Shown: positions 1 to 9,555, counted from the first letter of the stretch. The stretch is DNA of 32,099 nucleotides from Betaproteobacteria bacterium (GCA_020354125.1 CP070643.1:3259495-3291593); one strand, 5' to 3'. Program-made: numbers and translations. Notes: generated from the letters alone by a model not told the origin.

Positions 1-314
1 GTTTCGAAAAAGGTTGCTACCCCGGCCAGGAGATCGTCGCCCGCATGCACTATCTGGGAGACCTGAAGCGACGTCTGTACTACGGGCGCGGCAAGCAGTC
101 GCTGGTCGCCGGAGATCAGGTAGTTGATGCCAGCGATGGCAAGACCGTCGGTACGGTAGTCAATGCAGCAGCCAACGAGAATAATGGTTACGACTTTCTT
201 GCTGTGCTGCAGCGCGATTCAGTCAAAACCGGTTCCCAATTGTGCACGGCCGGCGGCGATGAACTTAGTGTGGTCACTGCCGTGACAGATGTATTCAACC
301 GGAGTGGCGAGTGA
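1..314 (+). CDS. ygfZ: YgfZ/GcvT-domain folate-binding protein, C-terminal fragment
   Basis: Only the C-terminal ~103 residues are in the window; the frame opens at base 3. The first residues give the KGCYPGQE signature (from base 9), the conserved cysteine motif of YgfZ, a folate-binding protein related to the GcvT aminomethyltransferase and linked to Fe-S cluster and tRNA-modification homeostasis. The rest fits the C-terminal barrel of the family. The stop codon overlaps the GTG start of the next gene by four bases, so the two are probably translationally coupled. The family assignment rests on this motif and its position; the N-terminal domain cannot be checked here. Confidence 0.85.
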   Translation, partial: FEKGCYPGQEIVARMHYLGDLKRRLYYGRGKQSLVAGDQVVDASDGKTVGTVVNAAANENNGYDFLAVLQRDSVKTGSQLCTAGGDELSVVTAVTDVFNRSGE

Positions 315-616
315 CGGTTTCCTGTTTCGTGTATTACCGCGTCGCGCCGGATCATGTGGCGGAAGCCTCGAGGGCAGCGCGTCGAACGCTTGAGCAAATG
401 CGGATTCAAACCGGCATCGATGGTCAACTGATGACCAAAGTCAATGAACCTTTGCTGTGGATGGAGGTTTACGACGACATCGAAGATGAGACGACCTTCC
501 TGTCGGCCATGCGCGAATGCGTTGCACAAACCAACCTTGCCCGTTGGCTCGAGGGTGAACGTCAGCGCCATACGGAAATCTTTCAGACAGCGGCATTCAC
601 CGACGAGACGCCCTGA
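311..616 (+). CDS. DUF4936 family protein
   Basis: A 101-residue protein starting at GTG inside the ygfZ stop codon (GTGA overlap). It has no signal peptide or membrane segment. The N-terminus (VSCFVYYRV), the central LLWMEVYDDI segment and the C-terminal helix rich in Glu/Arg resemble DUF4936, small ferredoxin-fold-like proteins often found next to ygfZ or NRDE genes, mainly in betaproteobacteria. The function is unknown. Its stop TGA shares one base with the ATG of the following NRDE gene, so the three plus-strand genes look like one coupled operon. The family call is from memory of the motif pattern and context. Confidence 0.75.
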   Translation: MTVSCFVYYRVAPDHVAEASRAARRTLEQMRIQTGIDGQLMTKVNEPLLWMEVYDDIEDETTFLSAMRECVAQTNLARWLEGERQRHTEIFQTAAFTDETP

Positions 617-1401
617 TGTGTCTGATCGTATTTGCCTGGAAGTCACACCCTTCCTATCCATTGGTGCTCGCTGCCAACCGCGACGAATTCCTTGACCGTC
701 CCACCCGGCAGCTCGATTATTGGGAAGACTTGCCGAGCGTGCTCGGCGGTCGCGACCTGGAAAAAGGCGGCAGCTGGTTTGCCACCCATGTCGACGGCAG
801 ATGGGCGGCGGTGACCAACTACCGCGACGGCGGTACGGCGTCATCACCTCCCGGTCTGTCGCGCGGCCACCTCGTTTCGAACTACGTCGCCTCCGGTGAT
901 CAGGCCCAGGATTACGCTCGGCATATCACGCAGCCGCTGGCCGAGTATCCCGGTTGCAACTTACTGGTGGGCGACAGCCAATCTTTGTTTTTTGTCTCGA
1001 ACCGCTTCCAGGGCGAGCGGCGTGCCGCGGCCGAGTCTGTCGTGTCGGGGGTGCACGGCCTGAGTAATCATTCGCTCGATACACCCTGGCCAAAAGTGCA
1101 GCGCGCCAAGCGAAAGATGCAACAGCTAATTGATAACGGCAGCGAACTGCACGAGGATGAGTTGTTCGGACTGCTTGCTGACCGGACACCGGCGCAAGAC
1201 GAAGAGTTGCCTTCTACCGGCGTCCCGGTTGAATGGGAACGGGTACTGTCGCCGCCATTCATCGTATCGGATAGCTACGGAACACGAGCGTCAACGGTCG
1301 TATTGATGGGCCTGGACGGTGCTGTCAGCGTGCACGAGCGCAGTTTCGGTGCAGGCGGCGTCGAACTCGAGCGTCGCAGCGTGAACTTCAAGCGCCGCTA
1401 G
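616..1401 (+). CDS. NRDE family protein (TANGO2-like)
   Basis: A 261-residue protein that begins MCLIVFAW and carries the family signature AANRDEF at residues ~18-24, followed by a LGGRDLEKGGSWFA-type segment. These are hallmarks of the NRDE/TANGO2 family, which folds like N-terminal nucleophile hydrolases with Cys2 as the putative nucleophile. The human relative TANGO2 has been linked to Golgi organisation and to haem or lipid handling; the bacterial role is not established. The length fits the family (~250-270 residues). The start overlaps the previous stop codon. The gene ends in a short convergent gap facing the GNAT gene. Confidence 0.88.
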   Translation: MCLIVFAWKSHPSYPLVLAANRDEFLDRPTRQLDYWEDLPSVLGGRDLEKGGSWFATHVDGRWAAVTNYRDGGTASSPPGLSRGHLVSNYVASGDQAQDYARHITQPLAEYPGCNLLVGDSQSLFFVSNRFQGERRAAAESVVSGVHGLSNHSLDTPWPKVQRAKRKMQQLIDNGSELHEDELFGLLADRTPAQDEELPSTGVPVEWERVLSPPFIVSDSYGTRASTVVLMGLDGAVSVHERSFGAGGVELERRSVNFKRR

Positions 1402-1437
1402 TATTTACATGCGATGACATCCAGCGCTGAGCCGTTG

Positions 1438-1872
1438 TCAGCGTTTCAGCACCATGTGCTGATGAGGAATGCCAGCCTCGTCGAACTCCTCACCTTCAGC
1501 GATAAAACCATAGCGTTCATAGAATGACAACGCGTGAGTCTGGGCGTTTAGTGCGCAGTTCGCCATGCCCTTGGCTCTGGCGATTTCGATTAGTGCCTGC
1601 AGCACGCGCGAGCCGACACCCCGGCGCCGCCACGACTTCAGCACAGCGATGCGGCCGATATGCCCGTCGGGCAACAAACGCCCGGTGGCAACCGCTTTGT
1701 CGGAATCCGCATAAGCGATGACATGAGCGCAATCAGGATCGAGACCATCCCATTCCAGCTCGGCCGGCACCTTTTGCTCGTGCACGAATACGGCTTCGCG
1801 AATCGATCGTAGAACATGCTGATCGCGTTCCCAGTTAGCTGTTCTTACCGTGACAGCTAGGTCAGGTTTCAT
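1438..1872 (-). CDS. GNAT family N-acetyltransferase
   Basis: A 144-residue single-domain acetyltransferase. The acetyl-CoA pyrophosphate loop is visible as RRRGVGSRVL (residues ~82-91), preceded by the beta-strand IGRIAVL. The C-terminal SFYERYGFIAEGEEFDEAGI fits the YjcF/ElaA-like subgroup, which has the FxxRxxVFxxEQ-type N-terminus seen here as REAVFVHEQKVP. The substrate cannot be read from sequence. It is transcribed in the same direction as nlpD, 53 bases downstream of it, in the place where rpoS is often found. The start ATG gives a complete N-terminal strand; the Shine-Dalgarno is weak. Confidence 0.88.
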   Translation of the reverse strand: MKPDLAVTVRTANWERDQHVLRSIREAVFVHEQKVPAELEWDGLDPDCAHVIAYADSDKAVATGRLLPDGHIGRIAVLKSWRRRGVGSRVLQALIEIARAKGMANCALNAQTHALSFYERYGFIAEGEEFDEAGIPHQHMVLKR

Positions 1873-1885
1873 TTCATTGCCACTC

Positions 1886-1915
1886 GAAATACAGCGATGT
1901 GAAATACAGCAATGC
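1886..1915. repeat. Two tandem copies of a 15-base unit
   Basis: The unit GAAATACAGCRATGY occurs twice back to back (1886-1900 and 1901-1915) with two differences. It lies in the 53-base gap between nlpD and the GNAT gene, in what would be the GNAT 5' leader. It looks like a recent slippage duplication. The unit length matches two of the arrays elsewhere in the window, but the sequence is different. Confidence 0.6.
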
Positions 1916-1925
1916 GAGATGCGGC

Positions 1926-3125
1926 TCAGGAACGATGGTCAGGAAGATATTTGAGCGGATCCATCGGCTGGCCGAGCCGCCGGATCTCGAAGTGCAAGCC
2001 TGTCCGCCCCGAGGAGATTTCGCCCATTACAGCGATCTTCTGACCTTGCGCGACCATTTGTCCCTCACTTACGAGCAAATGCTTGTTGTGCGCGTAGACG
2101 CTCAGATAGGTGGCGTTGTGCTTGACGATGATCAGATTGCCATAGCCGCGCAGGCCGCTGCCACTGTAAACAACCTTACCCGGCGCGCTGGAAACAACTG
2201 ACTGCCCTGGCTGACCCTTGATGCCAACACCCTTCTTGATCGGGCCCTTGGAAAAGCCATATAACAGTTCCCCCGGCGCCGGCCACTCCCATTTAAGTGC
2301 TTCATCGGCTGCCGAAGGGCGAGCTGTTGTGGTCGGTTTCGTTGGTGCCGGCGATGGCTTTGCTGGGGTTGTCGATGCCGCCGGAGCCGGGGCCGGCTTC
2401 GGTTTTGCCGGCGCTGCCGCGAGAACGGCGGTCTCGACCTCGCCGGCGAGGACCCGACGCATATCGTTCATGGCCTGCTCGCTGTAGGCCGAGCGATACG
2501 CTTTGGGATCTGCAAAGGTTGGCGCGCTGACGCTGGCTGACTGTCTGTTGCCCGCACCAGGCAGCGTTGCGGCCGGCAGCGCAACTGTCGATGTCGCGCT
2601 CTGCCCGGCCGGTGGCAACAGGCGAAGCCGCTGTCCGACCTGAATGTAAGAGGCATCCGCAAGGTTGTTCCAGGCAGCCAGATCGCGATAGTCGTGACCG
2701 AAATCGAGCGCGATACTGTAGAGCGTGTCACCCTTGCGCACGGTGTAGTAGTCGGGCCGCCAATCACCGGTGCGAACCGCGCTGGCCTCGCTTCTGGGCA
2801 TCGAGCGAGTTGCGCTACTCTGGGTACTTGCTGCGGGCTTCGGCGCTGTCGACGAACTTGCCGCGTCGGCAGGAGTAGCAGTTTCTGTTGAAGCAGTTGT
2901 GCTCGTTGCCGGTGGCTTGGTCTTCACCGGTTGCTGGCGCGCGCTTTCATTGCGCGATTCCTTCGCGCTACCCACCTTGGGAGGGGGTGTGCGATCGTCT
3001 ACCGGCGCCGAACCGCTTGTCGAACCGCAGCCCGCCACTATCAGTGATGCGAGCACGGCGAAGTGCAGACCGTGTCTTAAAGCCGAAGTACAAAAAGAAG
3101 CAGAATTAATCGAACCGGTACTCAT
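1926..3125 (-). CDS. nlpD: NlpD-type lipoprotein (LysM and M23 domains), amidase activator
   Basis: A 399-residue predicted outer-membrane lipoprotein. A hydrophobic signal ends in a lipobox (IVAGC, Cys33). A long Pro/Ala/Ser/Thr-rich linker follows, then one LysM peptidoglycan-binding domain (~126-170, [14 protein letters not shown]), a second low-complexity linker and a C-terminal M23/LytM domain (~280-395). The first zinc-ligand region reads GVGIKG instead of the HxxxD seen in active M23 enzymes, although YAHN and LHFEIR remain. This matches NlpD/EnvC-type LytM factors, which activate cell-division amidases (AmiC for NlpD in E. coli) rather than cut peptidoglycan. The start overlaps the pcm stop by four bases. 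The gene order surE-pcm-nlpD supports the name. Confidence 0.9.
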   Translation of the reverse strand: MSTGSINSASFCTSALRHGLHFAVLASLIVAGCGSTSGSAPVDDRTPPPKVGSAKESRNESARQQPVKTKPPATSTTASTETATPADAASSSTAPKPAASTQSSATRSMPRSEASAVRTGDWRPDYYTVRKGDTLYSIALDFGHDYRDLAAWNNLADASYIQVGQRLRLLPPAGQSATSTVALPAATLPGAGNRQSASVSAPTFADPKAYRSAYSEQAMNDMRRVLAGEVETAVLAAAPAKPKPAPAPAASTTPAKPSPAPTKPTTTARPSAADEALKWEWPAPGELLYGFSKGPIKKGVGIKGQPGQSVVSSAPGKVVYSGSGLRGYGNLIIVKHNATYLSVYAHNKHLLVSEGQMVAQGQKIAVMGEISSGRTGLHFEIRRLGQPMDPLKYLPDHRS

Positions 3126-3787
3126 GTGGTTGTCCCGGCGAGCATCGGTACGAACTTCACTTCGTCAAGCGATTCCTCCACCAATCCGGCTTCGGTGCGT
3201 GTAACTGCCAGCAAGCGTTGTTGATCGACGCCGATCGGCAGTATCAAACGTCCGCCGGGTGCGAGTTGGCCGGTCAGCGCATCCGGCACCTGAGCGCTAG
3301 CCGCCGCCATGACAATGGCATCAAACGGTGCCACCGACTCGAGACCATACTGCCCATCGGCATGTTTGACCCTGACGTTACGGTAGCGCAGCTCGCGCAA
3401 CCGCACGCGTGCCCGCGACAGCAGCGGTGCGACTCGTTCGACAGAATAGACCTCTTTGGCAATGCGTGACAGCACTGCCGCCTGATAGCCACAGCCAGTA
3501 CCGATCTCCAGGACACGTTCAAGCGTTCGGCCGTCACGCGCAATCTCGCACAGCCGAGCCACGGCATACGGATGCGATATGGTTTGGCCGAATCCGATCG
3601 GCAGTGACACGTCCTCGTAAGCGCGGGAGGCAAGCGCCTCATCAACAAAAAGATGGCGTGGCACTTCAAGCATTGCACTCAGCACCGTCTCGTCTTTTAT
3701 GCCCGCCGTGCGCAGACGTTCCACCATGCGTTGCCGGGTTCGCTTCGAGGTCATGCCGATGCCGCTATGACGCAGGTTCATGCCCAA
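3122..3787 (-). CDS. pcm: Protein-L-isoaspartate O-methyltransferase
   Basis: A 221-residue class I SAM-dependent methyltransferase that repairs isoaspartyl residues in damaged proteins. The SAM-binding loop [19 protein letters not shown] (~residues 90-108) and the upstream [16 protein letters not shown] segment are diagnostic of PCM, as is the C-terminal GGRLILPIG. The length is slightly above the E. coli protein (208), mostly at the N-terminus ([12 protein letters not shown]), so translation could begin at the later Met12. It sits between surE and nlpD; the ATGA overlap with nlpD suggests coupled translation. Confidence 0.95.
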   Translation of the reverse strand: MGMNLRHSGIGMTSKRTRQRMVERLRTAGIKDETVLSAMLEVPRHLFVDEALASRAYEDVSLPIGFGQTISHPYAVARLCEIARDGRTLERVLEIGTGCGYQAAVLSRIAKEVYSVERVAPLLSRARVRLRELRYRNVRVKHADGQYGLESVAPFDAIVMAAASAQVPDALTGQLAPGGRLILPIGVDQQRLLAVTRTEAGLVEESLDEVKFVPMLAGTTT

Positions 3788-3790
3788 TTC

Positions 3791-4564
3791 CTACTTCAAA
3801 CCGGACGCTTCGCTGGCCAGGGTTTCGCCGAGCCACTGACGTACGCCATCGATGTTGCGGTAGTGCGTCAAATCAATCTGCAGTGGCGTAATCGACACCC
3901 GGTTAGACGCAACCGAGTAGAAGTCGGTGCCCTCCCCGGCATCTTGCGCATCTCCCGCGGCACCAATCCAAAAGACCGACTGCCCTCTGGGATTGGTTGC
4001 CTTGACTACGCCCTCAGCCTTGTGCCGACGACCCAGCCGGGTGATTTCAATACCCTGGAGCTGATCGTAGGGAATATCTGGTACGTTGACGTTGAGCAAA
4101 ACGGGGTGCCCGAATGGCTCGTCGCGATGCCTCTCAACAAGGTAGCGGGCGACTCTTGCGGCATCCGCGTAGTGTCCGCCTTGTTTGCTGGCAAGCGACA
4201 TAGCGATCGACGGAATGCCGAGAAGAAAACCCTCCATGGCCGCCGCGACCGTGCCGGAGTAAACAGTGTCATCGCCCATGTTGGTGCCATGGTTGATCCC
4301 CGAAATGACCATGTCAGGCGTGTAATCGAGCAAACCGGTTACCGCCAGATGAACGCAGTCGGTGGGCGTGCCGTTGACGTTTAGAAAGCCGCTGTGCGAG
4401 CGCTTGACGATTAGTGGCCGGTCAAGCGTGAGCGAATTACTCGCGCCGCTACGATCACGCTCCGGGGCGACGACAACAACTTCAGCAATTTTTTTCAGTT
4501 CCTCGGCAAGCGCGATCAAACCCGGAGCGAAATACCCGTCGTCATTACTCAACAGGATGCGCAT
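3791..4564 (-). CDS. surE: 5'/3'-nucleotidase SurE
   Basis: A 257-residue survival protein and metal-dependent nucleoside monophosphate phosphatase. The N-terminus [15 protein letters not shown] contains the paired metal ligands Asp8 and Asp9. Ser39 and Asn91 (in [18 protein letters not shown]) are at the positions known for the other ligands in E. coli SurE. The length matches the family (~250). It is the first gene of surE-pcm-nlpD, three bases upstream of pcm, and lies 130 bases downstream of tRNA-Pro on the same strand. No clear promoter or terminator was found in that gap. Confidence 0.95.
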   Translation of the reverse strand: MRILLSNDDGYFAPGLIALAEELKKIAEVVVVAPERDRSGASNSLTLDRPLIVKRSHSGFLNVNGTPTDCVHLAVTGLLDYTPDMVISGINHGTNMGDDTVYSGTVAAAMEGFLLGIPSIAMSLASKQGGHYADAARVARYLVERHRDEPFGHPVLLNVNVPDIPYDQLQGIEITRLGRRHKAEGVVKATNPRGQSVFWIGAAGDAQDAGEGTDFYSVASNRVSITPLQIDLTHYRNIDGVRQWLGETLASEASGLK

Positions 4565-4694
4565 CTGTTCTCAGTGACGGGCTGGCGATGAGGAACGGTC
4601 ACAAGGCGTAGCGACCCATGCAAAGACAGCAAATCTGTTTGGTTTGGTCTGCCAACAGGACTTGAGCGTACATGCCGTGCGTTTCTCAGGGTCT

Positions 4695-4771
4695 TGGTCG
4701 GGGCGGTGAGATTCGAACTCACGACCACCTGCACCCCATGCAGGTACGCTACCAGGCTGCGCTACGCCCCG
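4695..4771 (-). tRNA. tRNA-Pro (anticodon GGG)
   Basis: Read on the minus strand, the 77-base gene folds into a full cloverleaf. The acceptor stem is CGGGGCG/CGCCCCG, the D-arm is GCGCAGCCTGGTAGCG, the anticodon stem is CCTGC/GCAGG with loop ATGGGGT (anticodon GGG), and the T-arm contains GTTCGAATC. The discriminator is A and the CCA end is encoded (TGG at 4695-4697 on the plus strand). It lies directly after the ihfA-merR genes, the usual place in several beta- and gammaproteobacteria. Confidence 0.96.
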
Positions 4772-4784
4772 GGAAATGCTGCGG

Positions 4785-4813
4785 ATTATATCAGAGCAAG
4801 GTTAGCGAAAACC
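4785..4813 (-). promoter_or_regulatory. Candidate sigma70 promoter for tRNA-Pro
   Basis: On the minus strand a perfect TATAAT (-10) lies at 4785-4790, 13 bases before the tRNA 5' end. With a 17-base spacer the -35 would be GGTTTT (4808-4813), a poor match, so the -35 call is weak. Spacing to the tRNA is right for a dedicated stable-RNA promoter. Confidence 0.5.
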
Positions 4814-4817
4814 TTGC
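4796..4817 (-). terminator. Hairpin after the merR stop codon, possible weak terminator
   Basis: Perfect 8-bp stem GCAAGGTT/AACCTTGC with a 6-base loop, starting 8 bases after the merR-like gene ends. No U-tract follows on the minus strand, so termination would be weak or factor-dependent. It also overlaps the -35 region of the candidate tRNA-Pro promoter. Confidence 0.35.
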
Positions 4818-4825
4818 AAAAGGAA

Positions 4826-5197
4826 TCAGGCGCGCAGGATATCGAGTACTTGTTGGATCTCGCGGCGCATGGTCACGGCAAACTCGCTCGACACCGATTG
4901 GTCGGCACTGGCAGACTGATCGAGACGGGCGCGCGCGCCGCTGATCGTGAAGCCTTGCTCGTAGAGCAGTTCGCGAATGCGTCTGATCAACAGCACCTCA
5001 TGGTGCTGATAATAGCGGCGGTTGCCGCGCCGCTTGACCGGCTTGAGCTGAGTGAATTCCTGCTCCCAGTAACGCAGAACGTGCGGCTTGACGCCACACA
5101 GTTCACTTACTTCACCAATCGTGAAGTAGCGTTTTGCGGGTATCGGCGGCAGCTGGGTCTTACGTTTGCTGCTGCTCTGGTCGTTGCTGCTCTCCAC
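4826..5197 (-). CDS. MerR family transcriptional regulator (ihfA-linked)
   Basis: A 123-residue protein with a MerR-type winged helix at residues ~24-92 ([25 protein letters not shown], then [20 protein letters not shown]). The first ~20 residues are a charged Ser/Lys/Pro tail, and the short C-terminus has no metal-binding cysteines. It belongs to the uncharacterised MerR-like genes typically found directly after ihfA. The start is GTG at 5195-5197, 38 bases inside the end of ihfA in another frame; a GGAG lies about 10 bases upstream of it. The target is unknown. Confidence 0.9.
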   Translation of the reverse strand: MESSNDQSSSKRKTQLPPIPAKRYFTIGEVSELCGVKPHVLRYWEQEFTQLKPVKRRGNRRYYQHHEVLLIRRIRELLYEQGFTISGARARLDQSASADQSVSSEFAVTMRREIQQVLDILRA

Positions 5198-5483
5198 CGT
5201 AGTTCTTCTCCACCATCGCCTTCAGTTTCTGGCTGGCGTGAAACGTGACAACACGGCGGGCAGTGATCGGAATCTCTTCGCCGGTCTTTGGATTGCGCCC
5301 CGGGCGTTGCGGCTTGTCCCGGAGCTGAAAATTTCCGAATCCGGAAAGTTTGACACCCTCTCCGCTTTCGAGCGATCGCCGGACTTCCTCAAAGAAGGAC
5401 TCAACCATGTCCTTGGCTTCGCGTTTATTAAGGCCGACTTTTTCGAACAAAAGATCCGCCAGGTCAGCTTTTGTCAGCGTCAT
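5160..5483 (-). CDS. ihfA: Integration host factor subunit alpha
   Basis: A 107-residue HU/IHF-fold protein ([24 protein letters not shown]). The DNA-contacting arm [23 protein letters not shown] carries the conserved proline that intercalates and kinks DNA. It acts as a heterodimer with IhfB in recombination, replication and transcription architecture. The C-terminal tail ([12 protein letters not shown]) is longer than in E. coli (99 residues) and overlaps the merR-like start. It is 12 bases downstream of pheT, the standard pheST-ihfA arrangement. Confidence 0.96.
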   Translation of the reverse strand: MTLTKADLADLLFEKVGLNKREAKDMVESFFEEVRRSLESGEGVKLSGFGNFQLRDKPQRPGRNPKTGEEIPITARRVVTFHASQKLKAMVEKNYGGEQQRPEQQQT

Positions 5484-5495
5484 GGTTTCCCCTTG

Positions 5496-7850
5496 TTACC
5501 TGAGCTTGGCTCCGTGTTCTCTTTCCAGGATCTCGCGTAGACCCTCGACCGCTTTATCGACCTCTGCCTCGGTGAGAGTTTTTTGAGTATCTTGCAATAA
5601 CACTCGGAAAGCAAGACCTTTTTTGCCTTTTTCGATGCCTTTTCCGCGATATAGGTCGAACACTTCGATATCTCCAACGATGGCGCTTGCGCCTTTTTTC
5701 ATGGCTTCAAGCAGGGTTTGGGCCGGAACTTCCTCTGCAATCTCGATCGCAATGTCCCGCCGCACCAGCGGGTACTTTGGATACTCCTGATATGACGGCA
5801 ACGTCCTGGTGGCAACAGCTTCGACGTCGACCTCGAATGCGACGACCGCTTCCTGAATGTCATATCGCTGCAGCAGGCCGGGATGCAGCTCACCGATCCA
5901 ACCCACCCGTCTACCGTCTACGATAACAGAGGCCGATTTCCCCGGATGCAGCGCCAGATGCGGCACCGGCTGGAAGTCGACAGTGCGCGGTGCAAACAGG
6001 CTTTCCAGATCGCCGCGCAGATCAAAGAAATCCACCGGGCGCTTCTCCGAAGCCCATTGCTCGGGTTGCGCGTAACCGGAGGCGAGCGCAGCGAGCTGCA
6101 TTCTCTGGTCAAAGCCGTCGTCCTGACTGACAAAGACCCGGCTGATCTCAAACAGTCTGATGCGCGACTGTTTCCGATTGGCGTTGAATCTCATGCAGTC
6201 GACCAGACTTCCCAACAGGCTCGAGCGCATGACGCTGAGCTGTTCAGCGATCGGGTTGGCAAGCCGCACCGGCGAATCATTACCGGCGAAGTCCTTCTCC
6301 CATGATTCATCGACAAAGCTGTAGGTCACGACCTCCTGATAATCGCGCGTGACCATGATCTGTCGCAGACGCGCCAGGTCCAGCCTCTCTTCGGGAATGG
6401 AAAGCATGCCGGCGGTCGCCGCGGGCAGCGTCGCAGGCAATTTGTCGTAACCTTCGATTCGAACGATTTCCTCGATCAAATCCTCTTCGATCGCGATGTC
6501 GAACCGATAGCTTGGCGGCGTGACCGACAATATATCGCCCGATTGGCGCGGCGACATGTTCAATCGCGCCAGAATCTCGCGGCTTCGTTGCTCATCGATT
6601 TCCATGCCGAGGACGCGTTGCACGCGCGGCAAACGTAGCTGGACTTCGGGACGCTTGGGCAATGTGGCGACGACGTCATTGATCGCACCCGGCTTGCCGC
6701 CGCATACCTCGAGTATCAATCCAGCCAAGCGCTCGATACCGCGCCTGCTGCCCTCGTAGTCGACGCCGCGTTCATAGCGGTGAGAGGCATCGGTGGTAAA
6801 GCCGAGACGGCGCCACTTTCCGGCCACGGCCTTGGGACTGAAAAAGGCACTTTCCAGAAACAGATCCGTCGTCTCAGCCGACACTGCGGTTGACGCGCCA
6901 CCCATGATGCCGGCTAGCGCGACCGGCCCACTCGCGTCGCAGATCATCAGCATGTCCGGGTCGGGCTCGAGCATCTGACCGTTGAGCAGTTCAAGCTTCT
7001 CGCCTTTGCGGGCAAAACGGACATCAATCGCGCCGCTGAGCTTGGCATGGTCAAACGCATGCATCGGCTGGCCCAATTCCAGCATCACGTAGTTGGTCAG
7101 ATCGACAATGGCACTGATGGAGCGCACACCGCTGCGTTCGAGACGTCTGACTATGTAATCCGGTGTGCGCGCCGACGGATCCACGCCACGAATGATCAGA
7201 CCGGTATAGCGCGGGCACGCTTCCTGGGCCGACAGGGTGATATCCATTGTGTCCGGCAACCCGCTGTCGACTGCGGCGACCGGGCTGAAACACAGTTCAC
7301 TACCGGTAATTGCGGCTACCTCGCGGGCGATTCCGAGCAATGACAGGCAGTCACCACGATTCGCCGTCAACGTAAGCGCAAAAACCTTGTCGTCGAGATC
7401 GAGCGCCTGTCTGATGTCCTCGCCGACTGTCGACGCCGGATCAAGAATCATCAAGCCGGAGTGGTCATCAGAGGTACCAAGTTCGGCAGCCGAGCACAGC
7501 ATGCCCTCGGAACTGACGCCGCGCAGCTTCGCCTGCTTGATTTTCAGGCCCGGCAATTGGGCACCGATGGTCGCGCACGGCACCTTGATACCGGACTGCG
7601 CGTTTGGTGCGCCACAGACAATATTCAGCTTGTCGGCACCGCCGACGTCGACCGTGCAGACCGTGAGCTTTTCTGCATTCGGATGCGGTTCCACCGCCAT
7701 AACCTCACCAACCACCACACCGTCGCATGGTGGCGCAGCCGGCACGACTTCTTCGACCTCGAGCCCCGCCATGGTCAGCGCCTGCGCCAGCTCCTGGGTC
7801 GAGAGCGGCGGATTGCAGAAAGAGCGCAACCAGTGTTCGGAAAACCTCAT
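5496..7850 (-). CDS. pheT: Phenylalanine-tRNA ligase beta subunit
   Basis: A 784-residue subunit of the alpha2-beta2 PheRS. Visible parts are the N-terminal MRFSEHWLRSFCNPPLS, the EMAP/tRNA-binding domain (~residues 40-150), the B3/B4 editing region, the B5 domain (~400-475) and the catalytic-like domain. The C-terminal FDX-ACB anticodon-binding domain (~690-784, YPKYPLVRRDIAIEI) closes the protein. The length is close to E. coli PheT (795). It follows pheS by 24 bases. Confidence 0.97.
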   Translation of the reverse strand: MRFSEHWLRSFCNPPLSTQELAQALTMAGLEVEEVVPAAPPCDGVVVGEVMAVEPHPNAEKLTVCTVDVGGADKLNIVCGAPNAQSGIKVPCATIGAQLPGLKIKQAKLRGVSSEGMLCSAAELGTSDDHSGLMILDPASTVGEDIRQALDLDDKVFALTLTANRGDCLSLLGIAREVAAITGSELCFSPVAAVDSGLPDTMDITLSAQEACPRYTGLIIRGVDPSARTPDYIVRRLERSGVRSISAIVDLTNYVMLELGQPMHAFDHAKLSGAIDVRFARKGEKLELLNGQMLEPDPDMLMICDASGPVALAGIMGGASTAVSAETTDLFLESAFFSPKAVAGKWRRLGFTTDASHRYERGVDYEGSRRGIERLAGLILEVCGGKPGAINDVVATLPKRPEVQLRLPRVQRVLGMEIDEQRSREILARLNMSPRQSGDILSVTPPSYRFDIAIEEDLIEEIVRIEGYDKLPATLPAATAGMLSIPEERLDLARLRQIMVTRDYQEVVTYSFVDESWEKDFAGNDSPVRLANPIAEQLSVMRSSLLGSLVDCMRFNANRKQSRIRLFEISRVFVSQDDGFDQRMQLAALASGYAQPEQWASEKRPVDFFDLRGDLESLFAPRTVDFQPVPHLALHPGKSASVIVDGRRVGWIGELHPGLLQRYDIQEAVVAFEVDVEAVATRTLPSYQEYPKYPLVRRDIAIEIAEEVPAQTLLEAMKKGASAIVGDIEVFDLYRGKGIEKGKKGLAFRVLLQDTQKTLTEAEVDKAVEGLREILEREHGAKLR

Positions 7851-7874
7851 TGTTGAATGCCGTAGGTCATATGC

Positions 7875-8864
<990 letters not shown>

Positions 8865-8874
8865 TCAATCTGAC

Positions 8875-8904
8875 AACAAAAAAGGAGGCCCGAAAGCCTC
8901 CTTG
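8875..8904 (-). terminator. Intrinsic terminator or attenuator between rplT and pheS
   Basis: On the minus strand: 8-bp stem AAGGAGGC/GCCTCCTT (8896-8903 with 8882-8889), loop TTTCGG, followed by TTTTTTGTT. It fills most of the 61-base rplT-pheS gap and ends ~14 bases before the pheS ATG. E. coli pheST is known to be controlled by attenuation; an equivalent role here is inference. Confidence 0.85.
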
Positions 8905-8922
8905 CCCTTGATACGTTGTGAC

Positions 8923-9282
8923 CTAGGCAGAGAGGCCGGCCTTCGCCTGCTCGGCGATCTGTCCGAACGCGGCTTTGTCGTGCACGGCCAGATCGGCAAG
9001 TACCTTACGGTCGACCTCGATTGCCGACTTCTTCAATCCGTTGATCAGGGTGCTATAGGTCATACCGAATTCGCGCGCAGCTGCATTAATGCGGACGATC
9101 CACAGGGCCCGGAACTCGCGTTTCTTGGCGCGCCTGTCACGATAGGCATATTGCCCCGCTTTCATGACCGCCTGTTTGGCGACGCGGTAAACGTTCTTGC
9201 GCCGGCCGCGGTAACCCTTGGCCTGTTCCAGGACTTTCTTGTGACGTGCTCGTGCGGTTACACCACGTTTTACTCTAGGCAT
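8923..9282 (-). CDS. rplT: 50S ribosomal protein L20
   Basis: A 119-residue, highly basic ribosomal protein ([35 protein letters not shown]). Length and sequence are typical of bacterial L20, which binds 23S rRNA early in assembly. In enterobacteria it also represses translation of rpmI-rplT by binding the mRNA upstream. It sits 12 bases downstream of rpmI. The N-terminal basic extension is complete, which supports the ATG start. Confidence 0.98.
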   Translation of the reverse strand: MPRVKRGVTARARHKKVLEQAKGYRGRRKNVYRVAKQAVMKAGQYAYRDRRAKKREFRALWIVRINAAAREFGMTYSTLINGLKKSAIEVDRKVLADLAVHDKAAFGQIAEQAKAGLSA

Positions 9283-9294
9283 GGCGTATCTCCG

Positions 9295-9492
9295 TTAAGC
9301 GTAGGGAAGCATTCTGCGAACGGCGTTCTGATCACCGGCGGCAACACTGGTCGGGCTGCGCAAGTGGCGCTTCCGCTTGGTCGGTTTCTTGGTCAGGATG
9401 TGGCGACGATTCGCCTGGGCGCGTTTGATTCGACCGTTACTATTGATCTTGAAACGCTTCGCCGCGCCCCTGTTGGTCTTGAGCTTTGGCAT
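9295..9492 (-). CDS. rpmI: 50S ribosomal protein L35
   Basis: A 65-residue basic protein ([33 protein letters not shown]), the standard length of L35. A clear Shine-Dalgarno AGGAG (9501-9505 on the plus-strand numbering) lies 8 bases before the ATG. It follows infC after an unusually open 146-base gap that contains a candidate regulatory hairpin. Confidence 0.98.
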   Translation of the reverse strand: MPKLKTNRGAAKRFKINSNGRIKRAQANRRHILTKKPTKRKRHLRSPTSVAAGDQNAVRRMLPYA

Positions 9493-9518
9493 TGCATGAA
9501 CTCCTGTTTAGCCTGACA

Positions 9519-9555
9519 CCAGGTGGCTTGCTCAAACAAGCACTTCACGACCTGG
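9519..9555 (-). promoter_or_regulatory. Candidate autoregulatory hairpin in the infC-rpmI leader
   Basis: On the minus strand, CCAGGT (9550-9555) pairs with ACCTGG (9519-9524), enclosing an inner GCTTG/CAAGC stem with loop TTTGAG. The structure ends 13 bases upstream of the rpmI Shine-Dalgarno. L20-dependent control of rpmI-rplT is known in E. coli and B. subtilis; whether this structure is an L20 site is inference. The rest of the 9493-9638 gap shows no other gene. Confidence 0.4.

Noticed and set aside
188..847. Minus-strand 219-residue open frame opposite ygfZ, DUF4936 and NRDE
   Set aside because: Spans three real genes on the other strand, with Arg/Pro-rich low-complexity translation and no recognisable domain.
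1423..1445. Hairpin AGCGCTGA/TCAGCGTT between the NRDE and GNAT genes as a bidirectional terminator
   Set aside because: The stem is short with a G-T pair, and there is no T-tract on either strand.
8896..8903. AAGGAGGC as a ribosome binding site for pheS
   Set aside because: It lies ~35 bases from the ATG and forms the 5' arm of the terminator stem.
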